Position numbers and translations under genes: made by a program. DNA of 64,000 bases from JACCXG01 sp963785755 (GTDB lineage Bacteria > Acidobacteriota > Vicinamibacteria > Vicinamibacterales > 2-12-FULL-66-21). The stretch's first letter is position 1. Each line of letters opens with the position of its first letter. The stretch covers positions 248,001 through 312,000 of the forward strand of contig CAWAXG010000071.1 of assembly GCA_963785755.1 (NCBI GenBank), written 5' to 3'. Shown piece by piece: positions 33,152-42,568 of this stretch. The notes below the pieces were generated by a model that made no database searches, was not told the DNA's origin, and saw nothing but the letters and a program-made list of their open reading frames with translations.

Positions 33152-34537
33152 TCAGCCTTCCACTGATTCTAAGGCGGGGGCATCGGGGATGGCGTCGCGC
33201 TCGTGAGAGCGGTCTTCACCGGCCGTGGCGATGGCCAGCGCCATCGCCCCGAGCACGAAGAAGTAGTAGTTGCAGAAGGCTTTCTTTCCGAACGCGAACA
33301 GCGCGAACGCGATCAGCATCATGCCCGCGGCGAACCCTCCGGCGGATCGCGGCAACATGACCATCGCGGCGGCAGCCGCCAGCGTTCCGGCAACGGCAGT
33401 GGTGGCAATGGTCGGGAGGTAGATGTCATGCCCGGCCAGCCATGCCAGCACGCTCAACGATTCCTGCCTGAACGGCTCCCGGAACTGCAACAACACCACG
33501 GAATCCATGAACCCGCCGGGATCCCAGATGGCGAACGGCAGAGTGGCTGCGGCCCCCGTACCGATCGCGATCCAGGCCGCGCGCCGGCGCGGCATGACGG
33601 GAGGCAGGGGAACGATCGGCAGCATCAAGAGAGCAACTGCCAGGTACTGTTTGATGGCCATCGTGAGGCCGAGCGCCACTGGGAAGTTCGGCGACCGTCG
33701 CCAGATCAACGACGTGCTGAGGGCGATCAGGAATATCGCGAACGGTTCGGTCCATCCCTGCTCCAGCTGGAACAACACGCGCGGCGTCGTCAGGAGCACC
33801 GCGCCGCCCAGGATGGCGTGAGGAGTCCATCCGAGTGACGCAATCAACAGCGCGGCGGCGGACAACGCGACGACCTGCGCGAATCGGAGATCGCCGAACA
33901 GCCACTCGGCGGGCGCGATGAACGCGAGGGTCAACGGCGGATAGGGCAGACCGAACTGCACGCGCTTACCGGATGACATCCCCTCCGCGTAGAACTGACT
34001 GTTAGCTCGATAGATGTCGCGGAAGGTCAGGGAATACGGGCTGCGGCCGACGGCGAGTTTGTCGATGGCCTTCTGCTGCACGACGACGACGTCGATCTCC
34101 GGGTGCGGAACCGTGCGGATTGTCCAAACGCCGAGGGCCGCGTGAAGCACGACGAAGATCGAGAATGCGGCGATCCGGATCCTCCTCAGTCTCTCGGGGA
34201 TGATCGCGAAGCACGCGAGCAGGGCCAGGGCGATCGTGCTGGCGAAGAGCATGGGATCGTCCACGCCACGGCGGATGTTCGCGTACAACAGTGGAGGCGC
34301 CGCCAGCAGTTGTCCGCACTGCACGAAGACCCCGGCCAGAAGGACGTAAGGCAGGATCATCCGCGCGGCGCCATCCTGGCGAGCCCCACGGGCCGTGATC
34401 ACGCCGGCCACCGCAAGGGCCAGGGCCGCGATGAGCCAGGCAAACGCCGTGGGATGAAGAAAGCCGTTGTTGATCTGCAGCGCCTGCCCGAGCGCCAGGG
34501 CGGAGCCGGCGAGCAGGCATCCGGCAGTCCAGGACAT
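33152..34537 (-). CDS. GT87/DUF2029-like membrane glycosyltransferase
   Basis: A 461-residue polytopic protein with about eleven helices. The large loop after the fourth or fifth helix contains HPEIDVVVVQQKAIDKLAVG and SPYSLTFRDIY, then YPPLTLAF, which match the DUF2029/GT87 pattern of polyprenyl-phosphate-dependent mannosyl/arabinosyltransferases (GT-C fold, acidic residue in the first loop). Its substrate is unknown. It lies divergent from the PadR gene and 19 bases upstream of the TonB-domain gene on the same strand. Confidence 0.75.
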   Translation of the reverse strand: MSWTAGCLLAGSALALGQALQINNGFLHPTAFAWLIAALALAVAGVITARGARQDGAARMILPYVLLAGVFVQCGQLLAAPPLLYANIRRGVDDPMLFASTIALALLACFAIIPERLRRIRIAAFSIFVVLHAALGVWTIRTVPHPEIDVVVVQQKAIDKLAVGRSPYSLTFRDIYRANSQFYAEGMSSGKRVQFGLPYPPLTLAFIAPAEWLFGDLRFAQVVALSAAALLIASLGWTPHAILGGAVLLTTPRVLFQLEQGWTEPFAIFLIALSTSLIWRRSPNFPVALGLTMAIKQYLAVALLMLPIVPLPPVMPRRRAAWIAIGTGAAATLPFAIWDPGGFMDSVVLLQFREPFRQESLSVLAWLAGHDIYLPTIATTAVAGTLAAAAAMVMLPRSAGGFAAGMMLIAFALFAFGKKAFCNYYFFVLGAMALAIATAGEDRSHERDAIPDAPALESVEG

Positions 34538-34675
34538 CGGCTGATGGTATCTGCACCAGCGCCGAGGGTCGACGCCTCAAACAGGGAGGACGGAAGTTGT
34601 TCTTCTGGGTCTCAGGGCAGCCAGACTGCCTTACTCGCGTTTTCTGCACGAGCTCCAGCGCTGGCATCGCTGGAC

Positions 34676-34703
34676 TTGACACTATGTCGTCGTACGACAT
34701 ATC
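34676..34703 (+). promoter_or_regulatory. PadR-gene promoter with overlapping operator
   Basis: A perfect TTGACA (34676-34681) and a weak CATATC (34698-34703) are 16 bases apart. Between them lies the inverted repeat ATGTCGT-CGT-ACGACAT (34684-34700), which fits the PadR operator form ATGT-N-ACAT. Binding there would block the promoter, giving autorepression. Confidence 0.7.
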
Positions 34704-34713
34704 GTGGCGCGCC

Positions 34714-35091
34714 ATGGGGAACGACACGAACGGCCATGCCTCTATTTCACGCCGGCCGGAAGCGTACCTTCCGCTGACGCCGGCCCTGTTCCACGTGCTG
34801 CTCTCGCTGGCCGACGGCGAGAAGCACGGCTACGCGATTCTGAAGGAAGTCGCGGAACGCACGCGTGGCACCGTCGAGCTGAGCACCGGCACTCTATACG
34901 GAATCATCAAGCGCCTGCTCGCCGATGGCCTGATCAAGCAGAGCGTTGCTGGCAGCACGGAGCGGCGGCAGGCGTATCGGCTCACGCCGTTCGGCCGGAA
35001 GGTGGCGCTGGCCGAGGCCGAGCGGCTCCGTGATCTGGTGATCAGTGCGCAGGTCAAGAAGCTCATCCCCGGCCAGGCGGGAGGCGTGTGA
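34714..35091 (+). CDS. PadR-family transcriptional regulator
   Basis: A 125-residue winged-helix repressor. Typical segments are LTPALFHVLLSLADGEKHGYAIL, STGTLYGIIKRLLADGLI (recognition helix) and YRLTPFGRKVALAEAERL. It has the short C terminus of subfamily 2 PadR proteins. ATG 34714 was chosen because the promoter and operator lie just upstream; the longer frame back to 34597 crosses them. Its stop overlaps the next gene's start (TGATG), the standard PadR-permease pair of Acidobacteriota. The inducer is unknown. Confidence 0.92.
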   Translation: MGNDTNGHASISRRPEAYLPLTPALFHVLLSLADGEKHGYAILKEVAERTRGTVELSTGTLYGIIKRLLADGLIKQSVAGSTERRQAYRLTPFGRKVALAEAERLRDLVISAQVKKLIPGQAGGV

Positions 35092-37726
35092 TGGCACGGC
35101 GTTCGTGGCACGACCGCGTCTTCGCACGATTGCTGCGCATGTTTCCGGCGGAGTTCCGCGGAGATTTCGGCCAGGCGATGGCCGATGACTTCCGCGACCA
35201 GCGGGAGGACGCCGCCCGGACTGGTGGCCAACGGTCGTTGCTGCGCGTCTGGCTCCTCACCCTCGGGGGCTTCCTGCGCGGTGCGCCGCGCGAGCACCTG
35301 GACGTTCTCCGCCGCGATGCCGGCTATGCACTGCGGCTGCTGCGCCGGCGGCCCGCACTCGCGGCCGCGACGCTCCTGACACTGACCGTCGGAATCGGCC
35401 TCAATTCCGCGGTCTTCAGCGTCGTCCGCAGTGTGCTCATCAGGCCACTGCCGTCGCCCGACAGTCAGCGTGTGGTCCGGCTCTACGAGTTGACGCCGCC
35501 ACCAAAGGTCGAGGCGGCGAACGTCTCGCCAGCCAATTTCCTCGACTGGCAGCGGCGGGCCAGAAGCGTGGACGCCATGGCATTCGCGGGGCGGCGAGCG
35601 CTCACCCTTGCCGCGTCAGGGGATCCGGAGCAGGTCACGTGTGCGCGGGTCTCGAGCGCGTTTTTCTCCATCTTTCCGGCTCAACCGCTATTAGGGCGAC
35701 TCTTCATTGCTGCGGACTTCGAATCGATGGCTTACCTCCCGCAGCCGTCGGGCGACCGTCGGACGTCGGCCCCAGAGCCCGGAGCAGCCATCCTCAGCCG
35801 CGCACTCTGGCAGCGGCAGTTCCATGGCGATCGAAGTGTCATCGGCACGAAGCTCGCGCTCGAACGGAGCAGCGTGGAGATCGTCGGTGTATTGGATCCT
35901 GCGTCCGCGCCTCCAGGCTGGGACGAGGTGGACTGCTGGCTGCCCGAGGTGGCGGATCCAATGCAGCGGCGTCCGCGTTTCTCGGGCGCCACTTACGCGC
36001 GGCTCGCGTGGAGGCGCCGATCTCGAGGGCGCGCGGGCCGAGTTCAGCGTCATCGCCGCTCAACTCGCCGTTGCGTTTCCCGAGGCGAACAGCGGCTACG
36101 GCGCCCGCGTGACGCCGTTGCTTGAGGCCGAGACCGCGCATGTCGAGACACAGCTCTGGTTCCTGTTCGCCGCTGTCGCGTGTGTCCTGCTCATCGCCTG
36201 CGCGAACGTCGTCAATCTGCTGCTGACCCACGCAGCGGGACGCCGTCAGGAGCTGACCACCCGCATCGCTCTCGGCGCGACCCGCGCGCATCTCGTCCGG
36301 CAGGCCGTGACCGAAGGGCTCGTGTTGGGAGTGGCGGGTGGATCGGCCGGATTGCTGCTGGCCTGGTTGACGCTTCCCTCACTCGTGGTGCTCGCTCCCG
36401 CTGCGATCCCGCGCCTGGATGAAGTCCGGATCGATTCCGGCGTCTTTCTGTTCACGGCCGCCATCTCCATTCTGGTCGGCGTGGCGTGTGGATTGGCGAG
36501 CTCGCTGTCGGTGGACGCCGCGAGCTCGAGCGGGTCGTTGCGCGCGATGGGAGCGGCAAGGTCTGGCCGGACCGCGCGCTTTCGTCAGCTGCTCACCGTG
36601 GCTGAGATTGCGCTGGCGTTGATGCTGGTCGTGGCGGCCGGACTGCTGGTCCGGACGATGCGCTCGCTCGGCGCGCTGGAGCTCGGATTCGATCCCGAAA
36701 AGGTCATCGCCGTTGGTCTGTCTCCGGATCTCCAGAAATATCGAGGACCGGCAAAAGCGCTCTTCGAGGCCGAGCTGATCGCTCGGGTGCGCGGCATCTC
36801 TGGTGTGGTGGCGGCCGGCATTGGTTCACGGCCGCTGAATGCCGGAGGTTTCGGGACGGCGTTCTCGCACCCGCAGGCGGCGCAGGAACAGATGAGAATC
36901 TCCGTCGATGCCGTCGGGCCCGGCTATCTCGAGGCGCTGGGCGCGAGGCTCGAAGCTGGCCGGTTCGTCAACGAAGCAGATACACCCGCCGCGCCGGCCG
37001 TCGCCCTCGTGAATCGAACGGCAGCGCGGCGTTTCTGGCCGGCGCAGGATGCCGTCGGACAGCGCATCGTGATGGAGCGGGGGCCGGTCCTGATCGTCGG
37101 TGTCGTCGCGGATGTCAGGCGCGGTCTCCTGGAGGAGGACCCGGAAGCGACACTCTATCTGCCCAGCGGCCAGACCCGGACGTTCTGGACGAACAACATG
37201 CTCGTGAGAACGACAGCGGATCCGCGCGACGTGCTGCCGGAAATCCGCGCCGTGATGCGCCAGCTGGATCCGCAGCAGGCTTTGACGCGGATCGAGACCC
37301 TCGAAGAGCGGCTGTCCGAGTCGATCGCGCCACGGCGATTCAACCTTCAGCTCATCGGCCTGTTTTCAGCCGTGGCCATGGCCCTCGCGATGCTCGGCAT
37401 CTATGGCGTCGTCGCCGAGTCCGTCGCGCAGCGGGTGCCCGAGATCGGTGTGCGCATGGCACTCGGCGCGCGCGGCTCGGATGTCGTACGCCTGATCCTC
37501 GGTCAGGGGATCTGGATGGTGGTCATTGGCATCGGACTGGGGGTGGCAGGCGCCGCTGCCTTGAACCGCGTCATGTCCGGCCTGGTCTTTGGCGTCCGGA
37601 CGACCGATCCCGCGTCCTACACGGTGGCCGCCGTGCTGTCTGATGACTGCGACCTTGGTCGCGTGCGTCATTCCAGCGCGCCGGGCCGCCAGAATCGATC
37701 CCGTCCAGGCGCTGAGGCAGGACTGA
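35091..37726 (+). pseudogene. PadR-linked MacB/FtsX-type permease (ADOP), two +1 frameshifts
   Basis: ATG 35091 starts an N-terminal cytoplasmic extension found with PadR-associated permeases (WHDRVFARLLRMFP, YALRLLRRRPALAAATLLTL). A first helix, the periplasmic MacB-PCD domain and two FtsX domains follow. The frame breaks near 36009 (after SGATYARLA) and again near 37639 (after TVAAVL). Removing one T at each place gives a continuous protein of about 877 residues, ending RRAARIDPVQALRQD at TGA 37724-37726. Helix blocks such as FLFAAVACVLLIACANVVNLLL are intact. It has no ATPase partner nearby. Proposed roles are efflux or lipoprotein traffic. Confidence 0.85.
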
Positions 37727-37749
37727 GATCGAAGCCACGCAGACGTAAC

Positions 37750-37821
37750 AAGTGCCAAGTCGCAAGGGGCAAGTCACAACGGAAAGAGATCGACGCTCTC
37801 TGTGTTCCTTCCGTTGTGACT
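37750..37821. repeat. Heptad array folded into a long inverted repeat
   Basis: The left side consists of 7-base units AAGTGCC, AAGTCGC, AAGGGGC, AAGTCAC, AACGGAA (37750-37784). The right side is its imperfect reverse complement, with a perfect 13-bp core (37772-37784 with 37809-37821) and AGAGA/TCTCT inside the loop. It lies between the permease and the kinase gene and may end or process the transcript. Confidence 0.85.
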
Positions 37822-37867
37822 CGCCCTTTGCCACGTTGTCCCTGAGAAATCCCCCCGATTCTCAGAC

Positions 37868-37873
37868 TACAAT
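37868..37873 (+). promoter_or_regulatory. -10 box of the Ser/Thr kinase gene
   Basis: TACAAT ends 20 bases before the ATG at 37894. No -35 consensus seen. Confidence 0.35.
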
Positions 37874-37893
37874 TCCTCGCTCGGTCCCGGCCC

Positions 37894-40482
37894 ATGATCG
37901 GTCAGACTCTCGGTCACTTCCGGATTACGGCACGCCTTGGATCCGGCGGGATGGGGGTCGTTTACCGTGCGTTCGACGAAGAGCTCCAACGCACGATCGC
38001 CATCAAGCTGGTCGGACGCGATACGGGCACTCCCGCGGCGGACCGTCTGCGGCTGGTGGAAGAGGCGCGCGCCGCCTCAGGCCTGAACCACCCGCACATC
38101 TGCACGGTGTACGAGACCGGCGAGATCGACGGGCAGCCGTTCATCGCGATGGAGTACGTCGAGGGACATCCGCTCTCAGAGCTGATACCCGTCGGCGGCC
38201 TGCCACTCTCCAGCGTCGTGCGTTATGGCGTCCAGATCGCCGACGCGCTCGCGCACGCACACAGCCGCGGCGTCGTCCATCGCGACCTCAAGACGCCGAA
38301 CGTCGTCGTGACGCCGGACGGACGAGCCAAGGTCCTCGACTTCGGCCTCGCGCGGCGGATTCCGTCGGACTTCGCGACGACGGTGACGCGTTCGAGTGAA
38401 TCGGTCGCGGTGCCGGGGCTGATCGGCACGCTGTCGTACATGGCGCCAGAGGTGCTCGTCGCCGATCCCGCCGACGAGCGCAGCGATATCTGGGCGCTCG
38501 GGGTCATGCTCTTCGAGATGGCAACAGGCGAGCTGCCGTTCAAGGGGCGCAACGAGTTCGATATCAGCGCCGCCATACTGCGAGGTCCGGCGCCCGTGCT
38601 GCCGGCGCACGTTCCTGCCATCCTCCGTGCCGTCATTCTTCGGTGCCTGGCAAAAGAACCCGGACAACGCTACCAGGCCGCTGGCGAGACGCGCGCGGCG
38701 CTCGAGGCCATCCAATCGGACGTCGTTGCGGCGCCAGTCGCGTTGCCACCGCCCCGACGGACGTTTTCCCACGGACGCCCGATGTGGATCGCCGCGACAG
38801 CCGCGATCGCGGGCGGCGCCGCTGTCGTCGCACTATGGTTCGGCCGCGACGTGCGCTCGCCCTGGGAACGGAGCGCGAGCGGCGGACGGTTGTCACTGGC
38901 CATCGCGTCGGATCGGCCTGTATTCGACCCTGCGATCTCGCCGGATGGCAAGATGCTGTGCTACGGCGTCGAGCGCGAGAACGGCACGACGGACTTGTTC
39001 GTGCGTCGCGTCGCCGGCGGCGCACCCGTCCAGCTGACCGATGACGATGCGCAGGAGGGCACGCCGCGGTTCTCCCCAGACTCGGAATGGATTGCGTTCA
39101 GCCGGCGCGAATCCACGGACGGGATACCTGAAACGCGGATCGTTCCGGCGCTTGGCGGAGATCCCTCGTCCATCATCCCGCGCGCCGCGACCCCGACCTG
39201 GGCCCCGGACGGCAAGCGCCTGGCGTTCCTGCGGCGGACCGACGCCGGAGATCAGGAACTGATCATCGCCGGACTGGACGGTTCCGATTCACGGGTGATC
39301 CTGAAGACCGACAGCGCTTATCCATTTCTCAGGCATCCGGCCTGGTCGCCTGACGGCCGTGAGCTCGCCATCGTGCGTGGATCCGGCGGCATCGCTGGAG
39401 AGATCTGGCTGGTTCCTGCGTCTGGCGGCGAGCCGCGGCGCGCGCTGACGGATCCGCCGGAGGTCTTTTCCGAATCGCCGATGTATACGGCCGATGGTCT
39501 CGGCCTGATCCATTCGTCGAACCGCGGCGGCGCGACGAACATCTGGCTGCTGCCGCGCCGCGGCGGCCAGCCGGTGCGCCTGACTGCCGGCTCCGGTCCT
39601 GATACTTCTCCGACGGTCGCTGACGGCGGGACGATCAGCTTCATCAACTCGCGGTGGCGCAACACGCTCGACTGGCACAGCCTCCGCGGCGAGGCGTCGC
39701 GCACACTGACCACGCACGCGCCGTACATCTGGGCCCCGGTGTTCTCGCCGGATGGCAGGGAAGTGGCCTTCAGTCGCGCCGAAGTGGACGGCGCGTGGCA
39801 CATCTGGACGATTCCAACGGCGGGGGGCGCACCGAAGCGGATCACGGCGACGTCGAACGGCGAGATCTATCCGCGCTACGGGCCGGACGGCAGCTTCATC
39901 CTGTTCCACACCTGGGGAAGTCCACGGCGCATCGGTCAGGTCGCCAGAGATGGTTTGAGGCTGCAGCTGCTGCCGTTCGGGGACGCGAGCACGGCGTTTC
40001 CCGACATGTCTCCGGACGGGCGCTGGATCGCGATGACCCGTACCGACCGCGATGCGGAGCGCATCTACGTCGCTGCCGCGACGGGCGGCGAGCCGCGGGC
40101 GGTGACGATGTCACCGGGATCGGTGCCGAGGTGGTCGCCTGACGGGCGCTCGCTCGTCTTCGGCGCCAACCGCGGCTACACCGCGGGCATCTTCGTCATC
40201 GATGCCGACGGAGCCAACGAACGCCGGTTGACTGAAACTGGTGGCTGGCCGGTGTGGTGGCCTGACGGGAAGCAGATCGGCTATCGGGTCATCGGCGGCA
40301 GCGGAGATCAGGAGATCCACGTCATCCCGGTGGCGGGCGGCGTTCCGCGCAAGCTCGATATCCGGTTCAACGGATCGAATCAGCCATTTGACGTGTCACC
40401 CGACGGCACGGCCATCGTGACGTCGAACACGGTGCACGTCTCCGATGAGATCTGGTTGATGGACCCCGGCGGCGGACGCTAG
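37894..40482 (+). CDS. Ser/Thr protein kinase with C-terminal PD40 beta-propeller
   Basis: An 862-residue membrane kinase of Hanks type. The kinase domain (about 8-270) has the glycine loop GSGGMGVVY (16-24), Lys38 in IAIKL, the catalytic loop HRDLKTPN (around 129-136), DFGLARR and the APE-like MAPEVL. A single transmembrane helix (about 292-312) separates it from an extracytoplasmic six- or seven-bladed propeller of PD40/WD40-like repeats, visible as repeated SPDG units (SPDGKMLCYG, SPDSEWIAFSR, APDGKRLAFLR, SPDGREVAFSR, SPDGRWIAMTR). The propeller may sense a ligand or dock partners. This architecture is common in Acidobacteriota. Confidence 0.93.
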   Translation: MIGQTLGHFRITARLGSGGMGVVYRAFDEELQRTIAIKLVGRDTGTPAADRLRLVEEARAASGLNHPHICTVYETGEIDGQPFIAMEYVEGHPLSELIPVGGLPLSSVVRYGVQIADALAHAHSRGVVHRDLKTPNVVVTPDGRAKVLDFGLARRIPSDFATTVTRSSESVAVPGLIGTLSYMAPEVLVADPADERSDIWALGVMLFEMATGELPFKGRNEFDISAAILRGPAPVLPAHVPAILRAVILRCLAKEPGQRYQAAGETRAALEAIQSDVVAAPVALPPPRRTFSHGRPMWIAATAAIAGGAAVVALWFGRDVRSPWERSASGGRLSLAIASDRPVFDPAISPDGKMLCYGVERENGTTDLFVRRVAGGAPVQLTDDDAQEGTPRFSPDSEWIAFSRRESTDGIPETRIVPALGGDPSSIIPRAATPTWAPDGKRLAFLRRTDAGDQELIIAGLDGSDSRVILKTDSAYPFLRHPAWSPDGRELAIVRGSGGIAGEIWLVPASGGEPRRALTDPPEVFSESPMYTADGLGLIHSSNRGGATNIWLLPRRGGQPVRLTAGSGPDTSPTVADGGTISFINSRWRNTLDWHSLRGEASRTLTTHAPYIWAPVFSPDGREVAFSRAEVDGAWHIWTIPTAGGAPKRITATSNGEIYPRYGPDGSFILFHTWGSPRRIGQVARDGLRLQLLPFGDASTAFPDMSPDGRWIAMTRTDRDAERIYVAAATGGEPRAVTMSPGSVPRWSPDGRSLVFGANRGYTAGIFVIDADGANERRLTETGGWPVWWPDGKQIGYRVIGGSGDQEIHVIPVAGGVPRKLDIRFNGSNQPFDVSPDGTAIVTSNTVHVSDEIWLMDPGGGR

Positions 40483-40501
40483 TGTCGATCGTCTGAACCA
40501 T

Positions 40502-42568
40502 TCAGCGCGCTCCTGCGCGCTCGGTCCCGTTGATGGTGAGCTCGCGGAGCGCCGGAGTCTGCCCGCGTTCGGTCGTCGACAGCTCCAGCCGATACTGGAT
40601 GTATCTGAAGGGCCGGTTGAGTGCCGTGCCCGGTGTGGGCACGGGTGTAAACGGCGTCCACGACGAATCCGGCGTCGGGGTGTTACCACCGCGCACACTG
40701 ACGGCGACGCGCGTGCCCGCCGGTTCGTCCGCGAGCCAGTACACCGTCGTCCAGTCGACCACGACCTCGGCGTCGAAAATCCGCGATTCGAACGTCCCCT
40801 CCAGCGCGTAAGGCGTCATGCGGATCCAATCGACGTCGAACACGTCGCCGCCTGGCGTGAGATCGCTGACGATCGGACGCATCCGCGTGGTCATCGGCGT
40901 CGCATGCGTCGCCACTTCCGTCCCGTCGATCGAAAACACGATGGCCTTGGGCTGCCAGTCGATGCGGAAGCGATGCGGTTCCCCCAGCCAGTTGCCCTCG
41001 AGCACGGTGTCCACGTTCGTCGATCCGATGTTCGTTCGCGCGTAGAGCGCGTTTCCCTGTCCGGTGCTGAAGATGGCCCACGGGGGGGAGGTCAGCGAAA
41101 CGGCGAAGCCGGCGTGGATGTTCCCTGCGTTTGGGAACGTCGCTACGAGCTCCAGCGATCGCCCAGGCGGGAACGTCAGCGCCGCTGCGAGCCGCGCGCC
41201 ATCGAGCCGCGCCATCCCGCCATCGAGCTTTGGCAGCAGGCCTCCCTTCCAGGTCGCGGACGTCCAACCCTGCGGCACTTTGCCATCGATGAAGTCGGTC
41301 CCCGTATACGGAGCAAGGATGACCTCGCCGTCGTCGGTCTCGGCGATGGCGACGGCGGACAGCGAGCCCGTCGAGAAGTCTTTCACGGTGGTCGCGAGCA
41401 CCTTGACCGCCGGCTGCTCTTCAGCGGACGGACCGGTCGGTCCGGCCGGCAATTCGGCGGGTCGGCTCGAAGAGGACATCGACCCCACGCCGGCCGCGTC
41501 GGGCGTTCGGACCACCGCCGGAGAATACGCATCGCTGACCAGGATGCGGGGCGCGCCGGTGCCGTCGGCGGGCGCCATCCAGATGTCGGAAGATCCCGTG
41601 CCCGTTCCCTCCCGGGGCAAGGCATACAGGACCTGTTGGTTATCGAGCCACTCCGCTTGATCGTCGACGTTGCGCGTCTCGCTGACTTCGGCGCTGGCGC
41701 GGCTGGCCAGATCGAGAACCCTCAGCCGCCAGAACACGCGTCCGCCTGACACCTGTCTCGCCTTGTAAACGACACGCGTCCCGTCGGGCGACAGGGCCGG
41801 GCATTCGACGTCGGCCCCAATGACCGTGATGCGCCGCTGCGATACAGACCCTTCGACGAGGTGCAGCGCTCCACCCGTCCCGAGCGTCGCGTAGAACCGA
41901 TCACCGTCGTCGCGGAACGTGACCCCCCAGAAGTTGAAGTCCTGACGTTTGAACGGTTGACCGTCGCGTGTGACGGCAAAAGTCTCGAGATCGCCGATGA
42001 CCGCGTTGTTGCGCAGGTCGAAGATCGTCGTCCGGGTGGAGAAGCCGCCCGCCGCATACGAATCACCACTGACGAACACGGTGGACGCTCCGAGCGGCGC
42101 CGTCGGGGCGATCCGCGTGCGGCTCGGAGCGCCCGCGAGCGTGAACCCGTGGCGTTCCGTGAACGCCGAGTCGAACGCGACGGCGCGATAGGTCGTCAGC
42201 ACGCCGCGTGCGGCCTGCAGACACAGCCCGTTGTCGATCGTGGCATGCACCCGATCGCACGCGAGGCCGGTGACGACCGGAGGTGCCGAGGGATTGTCGA
42301 GCGCAACGATGCCGATCCGGCCGTACGCCGGACCGAGTGCCGTCATGCGAAACAGGATGTGCGGCTGCCGGCGGATCTCGGCAATCCGGGCCGCATCGAT
42401 CGGGATGGCGGCTGCGCCCGCAGGAGCGACGGCTTCGGTGCCCCGCCGGGCATACACCGCGTAGCCGACGACGCCGACGACAACGATGACGCAGAACAGG
42501 ACGAACAGTCCGATCGTCCGCCGGTTAGCGGCCGGGTTTTCGTCAGAGGCTGGGCTGTGGATCGCCAT
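40502..42568 (-). CDS. Membrane-anchored protein with TolB-like propeller and lectin-like domain
   Basis: A 688-residue protein from ATG 42568 (MAIHSPASD); a further upstream start at 42601 is possible. It has one N-terminal helix (about 18-42), then propeller-like repeats (about 60-340; for example ALSPDGTRVVYKAR and EWLDNQQVLYALPR). A linker rich in Ser/Pro/Gly leads to a concanavalin-like beta-sandwich (about 440-590, with NIHAGFAVSL and EPHRFRIDW) and a discoidin-type end (IFDAEVVVDWTTVYW). This suggests binding of a glycan outside the membrane. Its start lies inside the end of the MFS gene, so the two are translationally linked. No enzyme residues were recognised. Confidence 0.7.
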   Translation of the reverse strand: MAIHSPASDENPAANRRTIGLFVLFCVIVVVGVVGYAVYARRGTEAVAPAGAAAIPIDAARIAEIRRQPHILFRMTALGPAYGRIGIVALDNPSAPPVVTGLACDRVHATIDNGLCLQAARGVLTTYRAVAFDSAFTERHGFTLAGAPSRTRIAPTAPLGASTVFVSGDSYAAGGFSTRTTIFDLRNNAVIGDLETFAVTRDGQPFKRQDFNFWGVTFRDDGDRFYATLGTGGALHLVEGSVSQRRITVIGADVECPALSPDGTRVVYKARQVSGGRVFWRLRVLDLASRASAEVSETRNVDDQAEWLDNQQVLYALPREGTGTGSSDIWMAPADGTGAPRILVSDAYSPAVVRTPDAAGVGSMSSSSRPAELPAGPTGPSAEEQPAVKVLATTVKDFSTGSLSAVAIAETDDGEVILAPYTGTDFIDGKVPQGWTSATWKGGLLPKLDGGMARLDGARLAAALTFPPGRSLELVATFPNAGNIHAGFAVSLTSPPWAIFSTGQGNALYARTNIGSTNVDTVLEGNWLGEPHRFRIDWQPKAIVFSIDGTEVATHATPMTTRMRPIVSDLTPGGDVFDVDWIRMTPYALEGTFESRIFDAEVVVDWTTVYWLADEPAGTRVAVSVRGGNTPTPDSSWTPFTPVPTPGTALNRPFRYIQYRLELSTTERGQTPALRELTINGTERAGAR

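Noticed and set aside
40503..40520. AGCGCG/CGCGCT hairpin, considered as a terminator between convergent genes
   Set aside because: It lies within the last codons of the propeller/lectin gene, is short and lacks a T-run.
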